A stretch of 64,000 nucleotides of DNA from assembly GCF_023195885.1 (NCBI RefSeq), contig NZ_JALPKO010000008.1, positions 1-64,000 on the forward strand. The letters are read 5' to 3'. A program made the translations under genes and the position numbers. The stretch is from Methylonatrum kenyense. GTDB lineage: Bacteria > Pseudomonadota > Gammaproteobacteria > Nitrococcales > Aquisalimonadaceae. This document shows positions 41,283 to 48,817 of the stretch, one piece after another. The notes below the pieces were generated by a model. It was not told where the DNA came from, did not search any database, and worked only from the letters and a program-made list of their open reading frames with translations. Every line of letters begins with the position of its first letter. Within the stretch, counting starts at the first letter, position 1.

Positions 41283-41358
41283 GGTGTTCTACCCCCGGCC
41301 TCTTCCTGATTCCGGACCGCCGGTACACTGCCCGGCCATGCGTCCGCCATAGAGAAAT

Positions 41359-41433
<75 letters not shown>

Positions 41434-41497
41434 CGTAAACCGACCTTGCTACTGCCAGCCTCTGCCGAGACCGGACCCCTCAGCAGGGCCAACCAAG

Positions 41498-41571
<74 letters not shown>

Positions 41572-41631
41572 GAGATTTGTCCCGCTCCGGCTGTCGCCTA
41601 CAATCACTGCTGGCGCCATGCCGATCAATTC

Positions 41632-41650
41632 TGGTGGAAGGGGGAGGATT
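41632..41650 (-). repeat. Copy 2 of the tRNA-Tyr 19-nt 3' end
   Basis: Matches the 3'-terminal 19 nt of tRNA-Tyr (42075-42093, including CCA) at 18 of 19 positions; the one change is in the acceptor stem. The match ends exactly at the tRNA 3' end. Confidence 0.88.
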
Positions 41651-41762
41651 ATGTCGCCTCCGGCTCCACCCTTGTAAGGGCCAGCGTCGCTCTGCTCCGC
41701 TGTTCAAAATCGCATTCGCGATTTTAGTACTCCGCACCTCCGGTGCTCCGACCCTTCGGGCC

Positions 41763-41827
41763 CGCAGTCGCTGCGCTCCTGCGTTGTGATCCGCTTTGCG
41801 GATCGCTCGAACCTCTCTCGGTTCTCA
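41763..41827 (-). repeat. Spacer direct repeat, copy 2 (65 bp)
   Basis: 65 bp identical to 41947-42011, 184 bp away. Contains the stems GATCCGC/GCGGATC and GAACC/GGTTC. Confidence 0.92.
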
Positions 41828-41895
41828 CCACCCCCCCCTGGGAGGCTTCGGCAAATGCCGCGCAATCGCTGCAGCACACTGCCCGTCTCATAACT

Positions 41896-41914
41896 TGGTG
41901 GAGGGGGGAGGATT
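41896..41914 (-). repeat. Copy 1 of the tRNA-Tyr 19-nt 3' end
   Basis: Identical at all 19 positions to the 3' end of tRNA-Tyr (42075-42093). It is 179 bp downstream of the gene end. The flanks differ from the tRNA outside the 19 nt. Confidence 0.92.
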
Positions 41915-41946
41915 ACTCCGCGCCTCCGGCGCTACGCCCTTCGGGT

Positions 41947-42011
41947 CGCAGTCGCTGCGCTCCTGCGTTGTGATCCGCTTTGCGGATCGCTCGAACCTCT
42001 CTCGGTTCTCA
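41947..42011 (-). repeat. Spacer direct repeat, copy 1 (65 bp)
   Basis: 65 bp identical to 41763-41827. With flanking sequence it forms a line of about six short hairpins from 41920 to 42027, including GCGCC/GGCGC, GATCCGC/GCGGATC, GAACC/GGTTC and CCTCCC/GGGAGG. Confidence 0.92.
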
Positions 42012-42074
42012 TCCTCCCCCTGGGAGGCTCCGGCTGTCGCCTTCAGTCATTGCTGGCGCCCTGCCGATCAATTC

Positions 42075-42159
42075 TGGTGGAGGGGGGAGGATTCGAACCT
42101 CCGAAGGCTTTGCCAGCAGATTTACAGTCTGCCCCCTTTGACCGCTCGGGAACCCCTCC
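42075..42159 (-). tRNA. tRNA-Tyr (GTA)
   Basis: Minus-strand class II tRNA of 85 nt with a long variable arm, acceptor GGAGGGG/CCCCTCC, discriminator A and encoded CCA. The anticodon loop CTGTAAA carries GTA. It is first in the tRNA-tuf unit, like tyrU in E. coli; no tRNA-Thr precedes it here. Confidence 0.97.
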
Positions 42160-42204
42160 GTATTCGTTCCAGCGGCTCCGCGCACGGCTTCGCTGAAGGC
42201 GCCG

Positions 42205-42235
42205 TACTCTGCGGCAAGGCGGGGTATGCTGTCAA
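42205..42235 (-). promoter_or_regulatory. Candidate promoter of the tRNA-Tyr-tuf unit
   Basis: A consensus TTGACA (42235-42230 on the minus strand) lies about 70 bp before the tRNA-Tyr 5' end. The -10 match 17-19 bp on (CAGAGT or AGAGTA) is weak; GGCGCC follows, a GC-rich discriminator typical of stable-RNA promoters. Confidence 0.4.
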
Positions 42236-42310
42236 CTGCATTTGACCACCCAGCGCCGATCCCCGCGCGTCATATATAATGTGCTTCACACAAGGCCCGA
42301 TCCGGCCTTT

Positions 42311-42349
42311 GTAGGGTGGGTCAAGCGAAGCGGACCCACGCGGTGTGAT
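42311..42349 (+). repeat. 39-bp inverted repeat, left copy
   Basis: It begins GTAGGGTGGGTC and contains its own stem GTGGGTC/GACCCAC with a 10-nt loop. It matches 42539-42577 in inverted orientation at 38 of 39 positions. Confidence 0.9.
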
Positions 42350-42538
42350 CTGTTGGCAGGACAACGCAGGGTTTCGGACAAGGAAGGTGTTCGGACGAAC
42401 CAGTGCAGGCATGGGCATTGGTGGCGGCGGTGACCGAGAGCCTGTTGCCACGATCGTGACGGATCACACGGCGTGGATTCGCATGCGCCCAATTCACCCA
42501 ACGACAGCTGCGCGTAATTCGGTGGCGAATTCTTGCAC

Positions 42539-42577
42539 ATTACACCGCGTGGGTCCGCTTCGCTTGACCCACCCTAC
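42539..42577 (-). repeat. 39-bp inverted repeat, right copy
   Basis: Inverted copy of 42311-42349, separated from it by 189 bp. Sequences of the GTAGGGTGGGT...ACCCACC type are a widespread class of interspersed palindromic repeats in proteobacteria; that assignment is from memory. Confidence 0.9.
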
Positions 42578-42777
42578 GACGACCACCAGGACGTAGTGCT
42601 AATGCAGGAGGCGCAGCCAGTTCCTGCTTTGGTCCGAAAACCGAAAACCTTTTTGTCCAAAAACCAATCCACGTATGGCGCATTAAGCACAATGAATGCA
42701 GGCGGTGTCAGGCGCCCGAACCCGGCACCACCCACCACGTCGGGCACCAAACCCAAGCCCCCTCCGGACCGCCCCGA

Positions 42778-43554
42778 TCACGGCGACAAAAACCGCTCCA
42801 TCGCCGGAAGAAACAAATCCGGACGCTCGATACAGGCCAGATGGTAAAGCCCCGGCATCACCGTCAATTCGGCTTGCGGGATCGCCTTGCAGATGGCATC
42901 CGCGGCGGCCACCGGCGTCGCCGGATCATGTTCACCGACGAAAACGCGGGTCGGCGCCTCCACTTTTTGCGCCAACAGCTCCAGGTCCATGGCAGCGATT
43001 GCCTCGCAACACGCTGCGTAACCCTCCGCAGAGGTTCGGGCGACCATAGTCCGAACCCCGGCCGCAAATGGGGTCCTCCGAACCGCGGGCGTAAACCATC
43101 GCTCGATCGCCGCGTCGGCCATTGCCTCAAGGCCCTCGTCTCGGGCCTGCCGGGCACGTTCGTGCCACATTGCAGGCTCCGGCATCTTCATCGTGGTGTC
43201 ACACAGCGCCAGATGCGTCACCCGCCCCTGCGCATGCGCCGCCACCTGCAGCGCAATCATGCCACCGATGGACAGACCGCAGAGCGCGAAACGGTCGATG
43301 CCCAGCGCGTCCAGCAACGCCAGCAGGTCAGAGGCCAGCAGTTCCATCGAGTAGGGCCCCGGCGTGGCGGGCGTCAGGCCGTGCCCACGCAGGTCGTAGC
43401 GCAGCACGCGCCATGACGGTGTAAGCCGCTCGACCAGGTCGTCCCAGATCCGGAGATCAGTGCCAAGCGAATTCAGCATTACCATCACCGGCACGTCCTC
43501 GGCGCCATCCAGCCGGTAATGCACAACCCCCTGTGCTGTCTCGAGCAACTGCAT
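42778..43554 (-). CDS. Alpha/beta hydrolase, 3-oxoadipate enol-lactonase-like
   Basis: A 258-residue alpha/beta hydrolase resembling PcaD, which opens the enol-lactone in the beta-ketoadipate pathway. The nucleophile elbow GLSIGG has Ser95, the acid is Asp210 in GEHDPATP and the base His238 in LYHLACIERP; RYDLRGHG and NSLGTDLRIWD are typical of the family. No other pca gene is in the window, so it may hydrolyse another ester or lactone. It is divergent from galE by 118 bp. Confidence 0.82.
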   Translation of the reverse strand: MQLLETAQGVVHYRLDGAEDVPVMVMLNSLGTDLRIWDDLVERLTPSWRVLRYDLRGHGLTPATPGPYSMELLASDLLALLDALGIDRFALCGLSIGGMIALQVAAHAQGRVTHLALCDTTMKMPEPAMWHERARQARDEGLEAMADAAIERWFTPAVRRTPFAAGVRTMVARTSAEGYAACCEAIAAMDLELLAQKVEAPTRVFVGEHDPATPVAAADAICKAIPQAELTVMPGLYHLACIERPDLFLPAMERFLSP

Positions 43555-43672
43555 TCACTTCCTCCTGCGGATGGGATCCCCCCCGCCACTAAACCAGGCA
43601 TCGGGTCGCGATCTTGCCTTTTACCCGCATTCGCATACGTTCAAGGTTGGAACCGGGCTACCAGGGAGACCA

Positions 43673-44677
43673 ATGCACATGCCGCGCACCAACGTACTTG
43701 TCACCGGAGGTGCCGGCTATATCGGCAGCCACGTTGTGCAACAACTCGCCGCCCGCGGCGAGCAGGTGGTGGTGCTGGACGACCTCAGCACCGGCTTTGC
43801 GGACGCTGTACCCGACGCCGAGCTGATCGTCGGCAACACCGCAGACCAAGCGCTGGTGCGGGCCATCCTGCAGCAGCACCGCATCGATACCGTGATGCAT
43901 TTTGCGGCCCACACGATAGTCCCCGAATCAGTCGCCGACCCGCTGAAATATTATGGCAACAATACCTGCGCGACCCGCAACCTGCTGGTCTGCTGCCAGC
44001 AGGAGCAGATCCCGTATTTCATTTTCTCGTCCACCGCGGCGGTCTACGGCACACCAGCAGGCGGCATTGCGCGGGAGGACGCCACCCCGGCGCCGATCAA
44101 TCCGTACGGGTACTCGAAACTGATGTCTGAATGGATGCTCCGCGACCTGGCTGCGGCCAGCCCGCTGCGCTTCGTCACGCTTCGCTATTTCAACGTGGCC
44201 GGCAGTGATCCGGGCGGCCGGATCGGGCAGCGCACACCCCGCGCCACCCTGCTGGTCAAGGTTGCCTGCGAGGCGGCTGTGGGCAAACGTCCGCATGTTG
44301 CCATCTACGGCACCGACTACCCGACACCCGACGGCACCGGGGTTCGCGATTACATCCACGTCGAGGACCTCGCGGCGGCGCATCTTCGTGCCCTGGACTA
44401 TCTGCGCCGTGGCGGCGATTCCACCACCCTCAACTGCGGCTACGGACACGGTTACAGCGTGCGGGAAGTGCTGGACATGGTGGGCAGGGTGTCCGATAGG
44501 CAACTCACGGTTCGCGAGGAAACCCGTCGCGCCGGCGATCCGGCAACGCTGATCGCGGAGGCGAGTCGCATTCGCAGCGTACTCGGCTGGGAGCCACGGT
44601 ACGACGACTTGCAGACCATCGTGTCGACATCGCTCGCCTGGGAACGCAAATTACTGGAAAGTCACGCCAGCATCTGA
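43673..44677 (+). CDS. galE: UDP-glucose 4-epimerase
   Basis: Interconverts UDP-glucose and UDP-galactose for surface polysaccharide synthesis. Rossmann motif TGGAGYIG at residues 11-18 and the catalytic YxxxK in GYSKLMSEWM are intact; 334 residues. ATG 43673 is chosen because GGGAG lies just upstream; an in-frame extension to 43571 lacks homology. It is the first of a plus-strand run of sugar and envelope genes, 20 bp before the manC-like gene. Confidence 0.92.
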   Translation: MHMPRTNVLVTGGAGYIGSHVVQQLAARGEQVVVLDDLSTGFADAVPDAELIVGNTADQALVRAILQQHRIDTVMHFAAHTIVPESVADPLKYYGNNTCATRNLLVCCQQEQIPYFIFSSTAAVYGTPAGGIAREDATPAPINPYGYSKLMSEWMLRDLAAASPLRFVTLRYFNVAGSDPGGRIGQRTPRATLLVKVACEAAVGKRPHVAIYGTDYPTPDGTGVRDYIHVEDLAAAHLRALDYLRRGGDSTTLNCGYGHGYSVREVLDMVGRVSDRQLTVREETRRAGDPATLIAEASRIRSVLGWEPRYDDLQTIVSTSLAWERKLLESHASI

Positions 44678-44697
44678 TTACCAGAAAGAGACAAGCC

Positions 44698-46125
44698 ATG
44701 AATGACAGCCGGATCATCCCCGTAGTCCTCTCGGGCGGCGCCGGGACACGCCTCTGGCCCCTGTCGCGGGAACATTTTCCAAAACAGTTGCTGCGCCTCG
44801 CTTCGCCGGATATGACGCTGCTGCAACAAACCGCCGCCCGATGTCAGGGGCTGACGACCGGCTCCGACCTGATCGTCGTCTGCAACGAGGCCCACCGTTT
44901 CCTGGTTGCCGAGCAATTACGGCAACTGGACGTCTGGACACCCCACATCCTGCTCGAACCAGTTGGGCGCAATACTGCGCCAGGCATCGCGGTTGCGGCA
45001 CTGCATTGCCTGCAGGGGGAGCCCGATGCCATCTTGCTGGTCATGCCCTCTGACCACCTGATTGACGATGTCGATGCATTCCAGTCGGCCGTGCTTGACG
45101 GTCTGGAAGCTGCCACGGAGGGCGCGCTGGTGACATTCGGCATCCGCCCGACCCATCCCGAAACCGGCTATGGCTATATCCGCGCACGGCACGACAACGC
45201 CACTGGCCCGGCCTTACCGGTCGCGCAGTTCGTCGAGAAACCGGACCTGCCAGCCGCACGTGACTACCTTGCCAGCGGCGATTACTACTGGAACAGTGGC
45301 ATTTTTCTGTTCCGGGCGGAAAGCCTGCTTGAGGAACTTGAACGACAGGCGCCGGCGATCGTGGATGCCTGCCGTCGCGCCCTGACCGAAGGCCGGCATG
45401 ACCTGGATTTCCTCCGTCTTGACGAGCAGGCATTCGCGGCTGCGCCATCCGAGTCCATCGACTACGCAGTGATGGAACACACCACGCGTGCCATGGTCGT
45501 GCCGATGGACCCGGGCTGGAGCGACCTTGGCTCATGGTCGGCCCTGCAACAGGCCCGGACCGCCGACGAGCTGGGTAACACGCAGTCCGGTGACACACTG
45601 CTTGAGGACTGCCGCAACACCTTTGTGCATGCGGACAGCCGACTGGTGGCCGGCCTCGGACTCGACGACTGCATCATTGTAGAAACTGTCGACGCCGTCC
45701 TGGTCGCGAAACGTGATCGCATTCAGCAGGTCAAGACCGTGGTCGAGCGACTCCGCCGCGAGGGACGCAGCGAGACCCTGCAACATCGCCGGGTAACACG
45801 CCCCTGGGGCTGCTATGAGGGAATTGCCAGTGCCGATCGTTTCCAGGTGAAACGCATCATCGTCAATCCCGGGCAGCAACTGTCGCTGCAGATGCACCAT
45901 CACCGCGCCGAACACTGGGTGGTGGTCCGTGGCACCGGGCGGGTCACGCGCGGTGAGGAAAGCTACCTGGTCAGCGAGGATCAATCGACGTACATCTCCC
46001 TGGGAACGATGCATCGATTGGAGAACCCCGGAGTCATACCGCTGGAACTGATTGAGGTGCAGACCGGCAGCTATCTCGGTGAGGACGACATACTGCGATT
46101 CGACGACAACTACGGCCGCTGCTGA
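44698..46125 (+). CDS. manC: Mannose-1-phosphate guanylyltransferase / mannose-6-phosphate isomerase
   Basis: Bifunctional enzyme (also called algA/cpsB) that makes GDP-mannose. The nucleotidyltransferase signature LSGGAGTRLWPLSRE is near residue 10, with FVEKP in the middle; the C-terminal cupin (LQMHHHRAEHWVVVRGTG) holds the isomerase metal site. 475 residues, full length. With galE it supplies activated sugars to the polysaccharide genes downstream. Confidence 0.93.
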   Translation: MNDSRIIPVVLSGGAGTRLWPLSREHFPKQLLRLASPDMTLLQQTAARCQGLTTGSDLIVVCNEAHRFLVAEQLRQLDVWTPHILLEPVGRNTAPGIAVAALHCLQGEPDAILLVMPSDHLIDDVDAFQSAVLDGLEAATEGALVTFGIRPTHPETGYGYIRARHDNATGPALPVAQFVEKPDLPAARDYLASGDYYWNSGIFLFRAESLLEELERQAPAIVDACRRALTEGRHDLDFLRLDEQAFAAAPSESIDYAVMEHTTRAMVVPMDPGWSDLGSWSALQQARTADELGNTQSGDTLLEDCRNTFVHADSRLVAGLGLDDCIIVETVDAVLVAKRDRIQQVKTVVERLRREGRSETLQHRRVTRPWGCYEGIASADRFQVKRIIVNPGQQLSLQMHHHRAEHWVVVRGTGRVTRGEESYLVSEDQSTYISLGTMHRLENPGVIPLELIEVQTGSYLGEDDILRFDDNYGRC

Positions 46126-46133
46126 ACGCACCG

Positions 46134-47057
46134 ATGGCCATGCAGCGCATCGCGACTTATCTCTTGCCAGCGCTGCTTGTCCTGATCGTGCCCCTGTTCT
46201 TTATCGACCTCGAGGGACTGACCGGCGGCCCCGGGCCACCCCAGGAATTGTCGGCAATCGCGCATGTCGCATTCTTCGCCCTGGCCGCGGCCTGGTGCCT
46301 GTCACGCATGCGGTCACCACGCCCACCGGGACGGATTCTGGCGATTCTGGCGGGGCTGTTCCTGCTTGGCGCCAGCATCGAGGGCCTGCAGGCATTGACC
46401 GGGCGACAGCCGAGCATCGATGACCTGTTATTGAATGGCATCGGCCTGGTCGTCGGCGCCTGCACGCAACTGAAACATCGTCGACTGCTTCTGCCCCTGC
46501 TCGCCCTGCCGCTGGCTAGCGCCAGCCTGTACCTGCCGATTACCGGCCTCTGGGACCGGGTCGGTGCGCGGCTGAGTTTCCCGGTGCTGGCCGACTTCAA
46601 CCACGCCTTCGAGCATCGACGCTGGACCCAGGGCGACATTCGCACGGGACCGGACGGGAAACCCATGCTGCATGTCGACCTCACCCCGGGTCGCTACGCC
46701 GGAACGACGCTGAAACGGTCCCTGGGTAATTGGAACGACACTCATTGCCTGCATCTGGTACTGCGTAATCCGGCCGACACCGCATTGCCGCTGACGGTTT
46801 CCATTCGCGACCACGAGCATTGGCAACGCGGCGGCAACTACCAGGATCGCTACAATCTGCACACCACACTCGAACCGGGTCGCAACGAACTGCGCATTCC
46901 AACCGAGAACATCCGCACCGCACCCCGCGAACGGCACCTCGACCTCGCCCGAATCGACGAACTTGCGTTATTCACCACCAACCTCGGGGAGCAACGTCAA
47001 TTAATCGTCGACACCGTGTTTCTGTCGTCCAGAGATCACAGATACCACTGTTTTTGA
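46134..47057 (+). CDS. VanZ-like membrane protein with extra C-terminal domain
   Basis: 307 residues. The first half has four hydrophobic segments with the VanZ pattern, including the conserved EGLQALTGRQPSIDDLLLNGIG stretch. The second half (from about residue 145) is soluble and beta-rich, ending VDTVFLSSRDH; it resembles a carbohydrate-binding-like sandwich but I cannot name it. VanZ-like proteins are common in polysaccharide loci, function mostly unknown. It starts 8 bp after manC. Confidence 0.72.
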   Translation: MAMQRIATYLLPALLVLIVPLFFIDLEGLTGGPGPPQELSAIAHVAFFALAAAWCLSRMRSPRPPGRILAILAGLFLLGASIEGLQALTGRQPSIDDLLLNGIGLVVGACTQLKHRRLLLPLLALPLASASLYLPITGLWDRVGARLSFPVLADFNHAFEHRRWTQGDIRTGPDGKPMLHVDLTPGRYAGTTLKRSLGNWNDTHCLHLVLRNPADTALPLTVSIRDHEHWQRGGNYQDRYNLHTTLEPGRNELRIPTENIRTAPRERHLDLARIDELALFTTNLGEQRQLIVDTVFLSSRDHRYHCF

Positions 47058-47179
47058 ACATCTTTTAATCTCTCCGTGCGGCACTCCAGTGGGATAGCAA
47101 TCCCGGGCATGCTGGATTGACCGACCGTACCCATGTTTCGCGGCCCAACTGGCCGCAGCCTTTCTAAGGAGCATCGTGA

Positions 47180-47737
47180 ATGCCTGAGTCAAGCTATCGG
47201 GTCTCATCCCGGTCCGTTCGTTCGTGGTCGATTCCCGCCTTGTTTCTCTGCAGCCTCCTGATCACCGGCTGTATTGGCGGTGGAGGCGGAGGAAGCAGTT
47301 CCGGGAGCAGTGACAGTGGCACATCCAGCAGTAGCGACGGCGGCACTACCGCCAGTAGTGATGACAGTGGCACCAGCAGCAGTGATGACAGCGGCGGCAC
47401 CAGCAGCAGTGATGACAGCGGCACCAGCAGCAGTGATGGAACATCGTCCGGCAGCGGCACTGCCGTCTCCGGAAACTCCATCGAGTTTTCCTGGGAACCT
47501 CCGCACGAGCGCCAGAATGATCAACGCCTCTACACCCACGAAATCGAGGGTCACGAACTGGTGTACCGTCGCCACGACGAATCCGACTATTCCGGCAGTG
47601 TGTTCGAAGAAGAGAATTTTTACGGAACGACCGTTGAGGGCCTGAGCTCCGGCACTTACCATTTCGCCGTCAGGACCAAGGACAGCGACGGTCGCTGGAG
47701 CCCCTACTCAGAGGAACTCGCTGTCGACGTCAACTGA
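47180..47737 (+). CDS. Low-complexity lipoprotein with fibronectin type III-like domain
   Basis: A 185-residue secreted lipoprotein. The signal ends LLITGC, lipidation Cys at residue 31. Then come a poly-Gly run and a Ser/Asp/Gly/Thr linker (to about residue 97), followed by one fibronectin type III-like domain (SIEFSWEPP near its start, TYHFAVRTKDSDGRWSPYSEE near its end). AAGGAG lies 11 nt before the ATG. No PEP-CTERM-like C-terminus is seen, so it is not an obvious exosortase substrate. Confidence 0.8.
   Translation: MPESSYRVSSRSVRSWSIPALFLCSLLITGCIGGGGGGSSSGSSDSGTSSSSDGGTTASSDDSGTSSSDDSGGTSSSDDSGTSSSDGTSSGSGTAVSGNSIEFSWEPPHERQNDQRLYTHEIEGHELVYRRHDESDYSGSVFEEENFYGTTVEGLSSGTYHFAVRTKDSDGRWSPYSEELAVDVN
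47342..47437 (+). repeat. Tandem 24/27-bp repeats in the lipoprotein linker
   Basis: About four units, each containing AGCAGTGATGACAGC or a close variant and differing by whole codons (24 or 27 bp). The frame is kept, so the Ser/Asp linker can grow or shrink without breaking the gene. Confidence 0.8.
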
Positions 47738-48118
47738 CTGCTCGTAATCACTCCGTGTAGCGGATGACCTCTAACCCACTACCCATTCCTGAACCAACCA
47801 AGATCCCATAGCCGCGACGGAACGCGGCCTATGGCAACCGTGCCCCACCCTCCCGAAAAATCAACGAAAAAATTTCTCCGCGCACGCTGGCGGTTGTGTT
47901 AAGCACGGCCTATCTTGTCAGTGACGACAAGCCGCCGACGTACTGACGCAATTGCAAGCTGTCGTAAATTGACGACATGCGAATTACGGGCAATGCTTAA
48001 CCGGTAGACAGGAAGGATCCGGCGACGCTGCCCGATGGCTGACAGGCGCCCACGGAGGCGATTGCGGAGTCCGGATTGGCTGTATTCAAAAAAATGGCGT
48101 ACCAGGGGGGGCCTACCG
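47738..48118. promoter_or_regulatory. Regulatory gap before the exopolysaccharide export gene, with two dyads
   Basis: No gene in these 381 bp. Two dyads with 6-bp arms and 6-bp spacers are seen: CTTGTC/GACAAG at 47914-47931 and TGTCGT/ACGACA at 47960-47977. They may be operators for the following operon. No convincing sigma70 or sigma54 promoter was found by eye. Confidence 0.4.
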
Positions 48119-48739
48119 ATGACGCGTTCACGTTTACTTGCCCGAATGCTGCTCGTTTTCCTGACTTTCAGTCTGGTGGCATGTGCCGGTGGCCAGACCC
48201 GTGGCACAGTGCCGACACCTGCCGACATCGGTGATGCCGATTACGTCATCGGTCCCGGCGATCAGTTGCGCGTTTATGTCCGCAACAACCCCGACATGTC
48301 AGTGGATATCCCGGTGCGACCGGACGGCAAGATCTCGGTGCCCATGGTGCAAAGCGTTCGCGCCGCCGGCAAAACGCCGTCCGTCCTGGCCGAGGACCTC
48401 GAATCAGAACTGTCCGCCTTTATCCGTGACCCCAACGTCACCGTTATGGTCACGGGTTTCGTGGGCACCTACGAGGACCAGATTCGCGTTATCGGACAGG
48501 CGGTCCAGCCGCAGGCGATTGCCTACCGGGACGGCATGACGGTCCTGGATGCGGTAATTGAAGTTGGTGGATTGACCCAGTTCGCTGCCGGCAACCGGGC
48601 CCGTTTGGTCCGCGGCACTGGAGACGACAGCCGAACTTACAACGTGAGGCTGAATGACCTGATTTCAAATGGCGACATGCGTCAAAACCACCCACTGCGG
48701 CCAGGCGACGTACTGGTTATTCCGGAGTCGATTTTCTAG
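48119..48739 (+). CDS. Polysaccharide export outer-membrane lipoprotein, Wza-like (XrtA-associated)
   Basis: Forms the outer-membrane exit for exopolysaccharide. It has a lipoprotein signal ending LVAC, then the Poly_export domain (YVIGPGDQLRVYVRNNPDMS, then VRPDGKISVPMV) and a SLBB-type domain (QAVQPQAIAYRDGMTVLDAV). 206 residues, the short form usual in exosortase loci. ATG 48119 is chosen because the signal peptide starts there; upstream in-frame codons are unsupported. It heads the operon through the exosortase. Confidence 0.88.
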   Translation: MTRSRLLARMLLVFLTFSLVACAGGQTRGTVPTPADIGDADYVIGPGDQLRVYVRNNPDMSVDIPVRPDGKISVPMVQSVRAAGKTPSVLAEDLESELSAFIRDPNVTVMVTGFVGTYEDQIRVIGQAVQPQAIAYRDGMTVLDAVIEVGGLTQFAAGNRARLVRGTGDDSRTYNVRLNDLISNGDMRQNHPLRPGDVLVIPESIF

Positions 48740-48817
48740 AACCGCTTGGCTGTGGCTGGGCCGATCGTCGAACCGGCCCGCTTACAGGGGCCTTTCGCAC
48801 GCGGGTGGAGTTGGGCC

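Larger units (their letters stand above)
41572..42074 (-). repeat. tRNA-Tyr 3'-end repeat array (rtT-like)
   Basis: This 503-bp spacer between tRNA-Tyr and tRNA-Gly has no gene. Read on the minus strand from tRNA-Tyr, it is made of repeat units that each end in a copy of the last 19 nt of the tRNA. Unit lengths are 179 bp and 264 bp, followed by a partial third unit. The segment right after tRNA-Tyr (42029-42074) matches the one after the last 19-mer (41584-41631) almost completely. It is rich in short hairpins. Confidence 0.85.
42160..42777. other. Gene-free intergenic region with repeats
   Basis: 618 bp between tRNA-Tyr and the PcaD-like gene. It holds the candidate tRNA promoter, the 39-bp inverted repeat pair (42311-42349 and 42539-42577) and a stretch at 42634-42665 with two CCGAAAA heptads. 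Open frames here are short and show no recognisable product. Confidence 0.7.

Noticed and set aside
42242-42280. Plus-strand TATAAT (42275-42280) with TTGACC (42242-42247) as a promoter
   Set aside because: Spacing is 27 bp, too long for sigma70, and no gene follows on that strand for over 1 kb.
42634-42665. Possible fifth heptad element (two CCGAAAA units)
   Set aside because: Only two in-phase units and no inverted partner arm were found, so it does not meet the pattern of the other four.
42778-43554. Part of a complete protocatechuate pathway
   Set aside because: No other pca or aromatic degradation gene is in the window, so only a PcaD-like hydrolase is called.
47180-47737. Lipoprotein as a PEP-CTERM substrate of the exosortase
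   Set aside because: It ends ELAVDVN, with no Pro-Glu-Pro, hydrophobic stretch or basic tail.
47738-48118. Sigma54 promoter for the exosortase-associated operon
   Set aside because: No TGGCAC-N5-TTGC-like sequence with correct spacing was found, although such loci are often RpoN-controlled.
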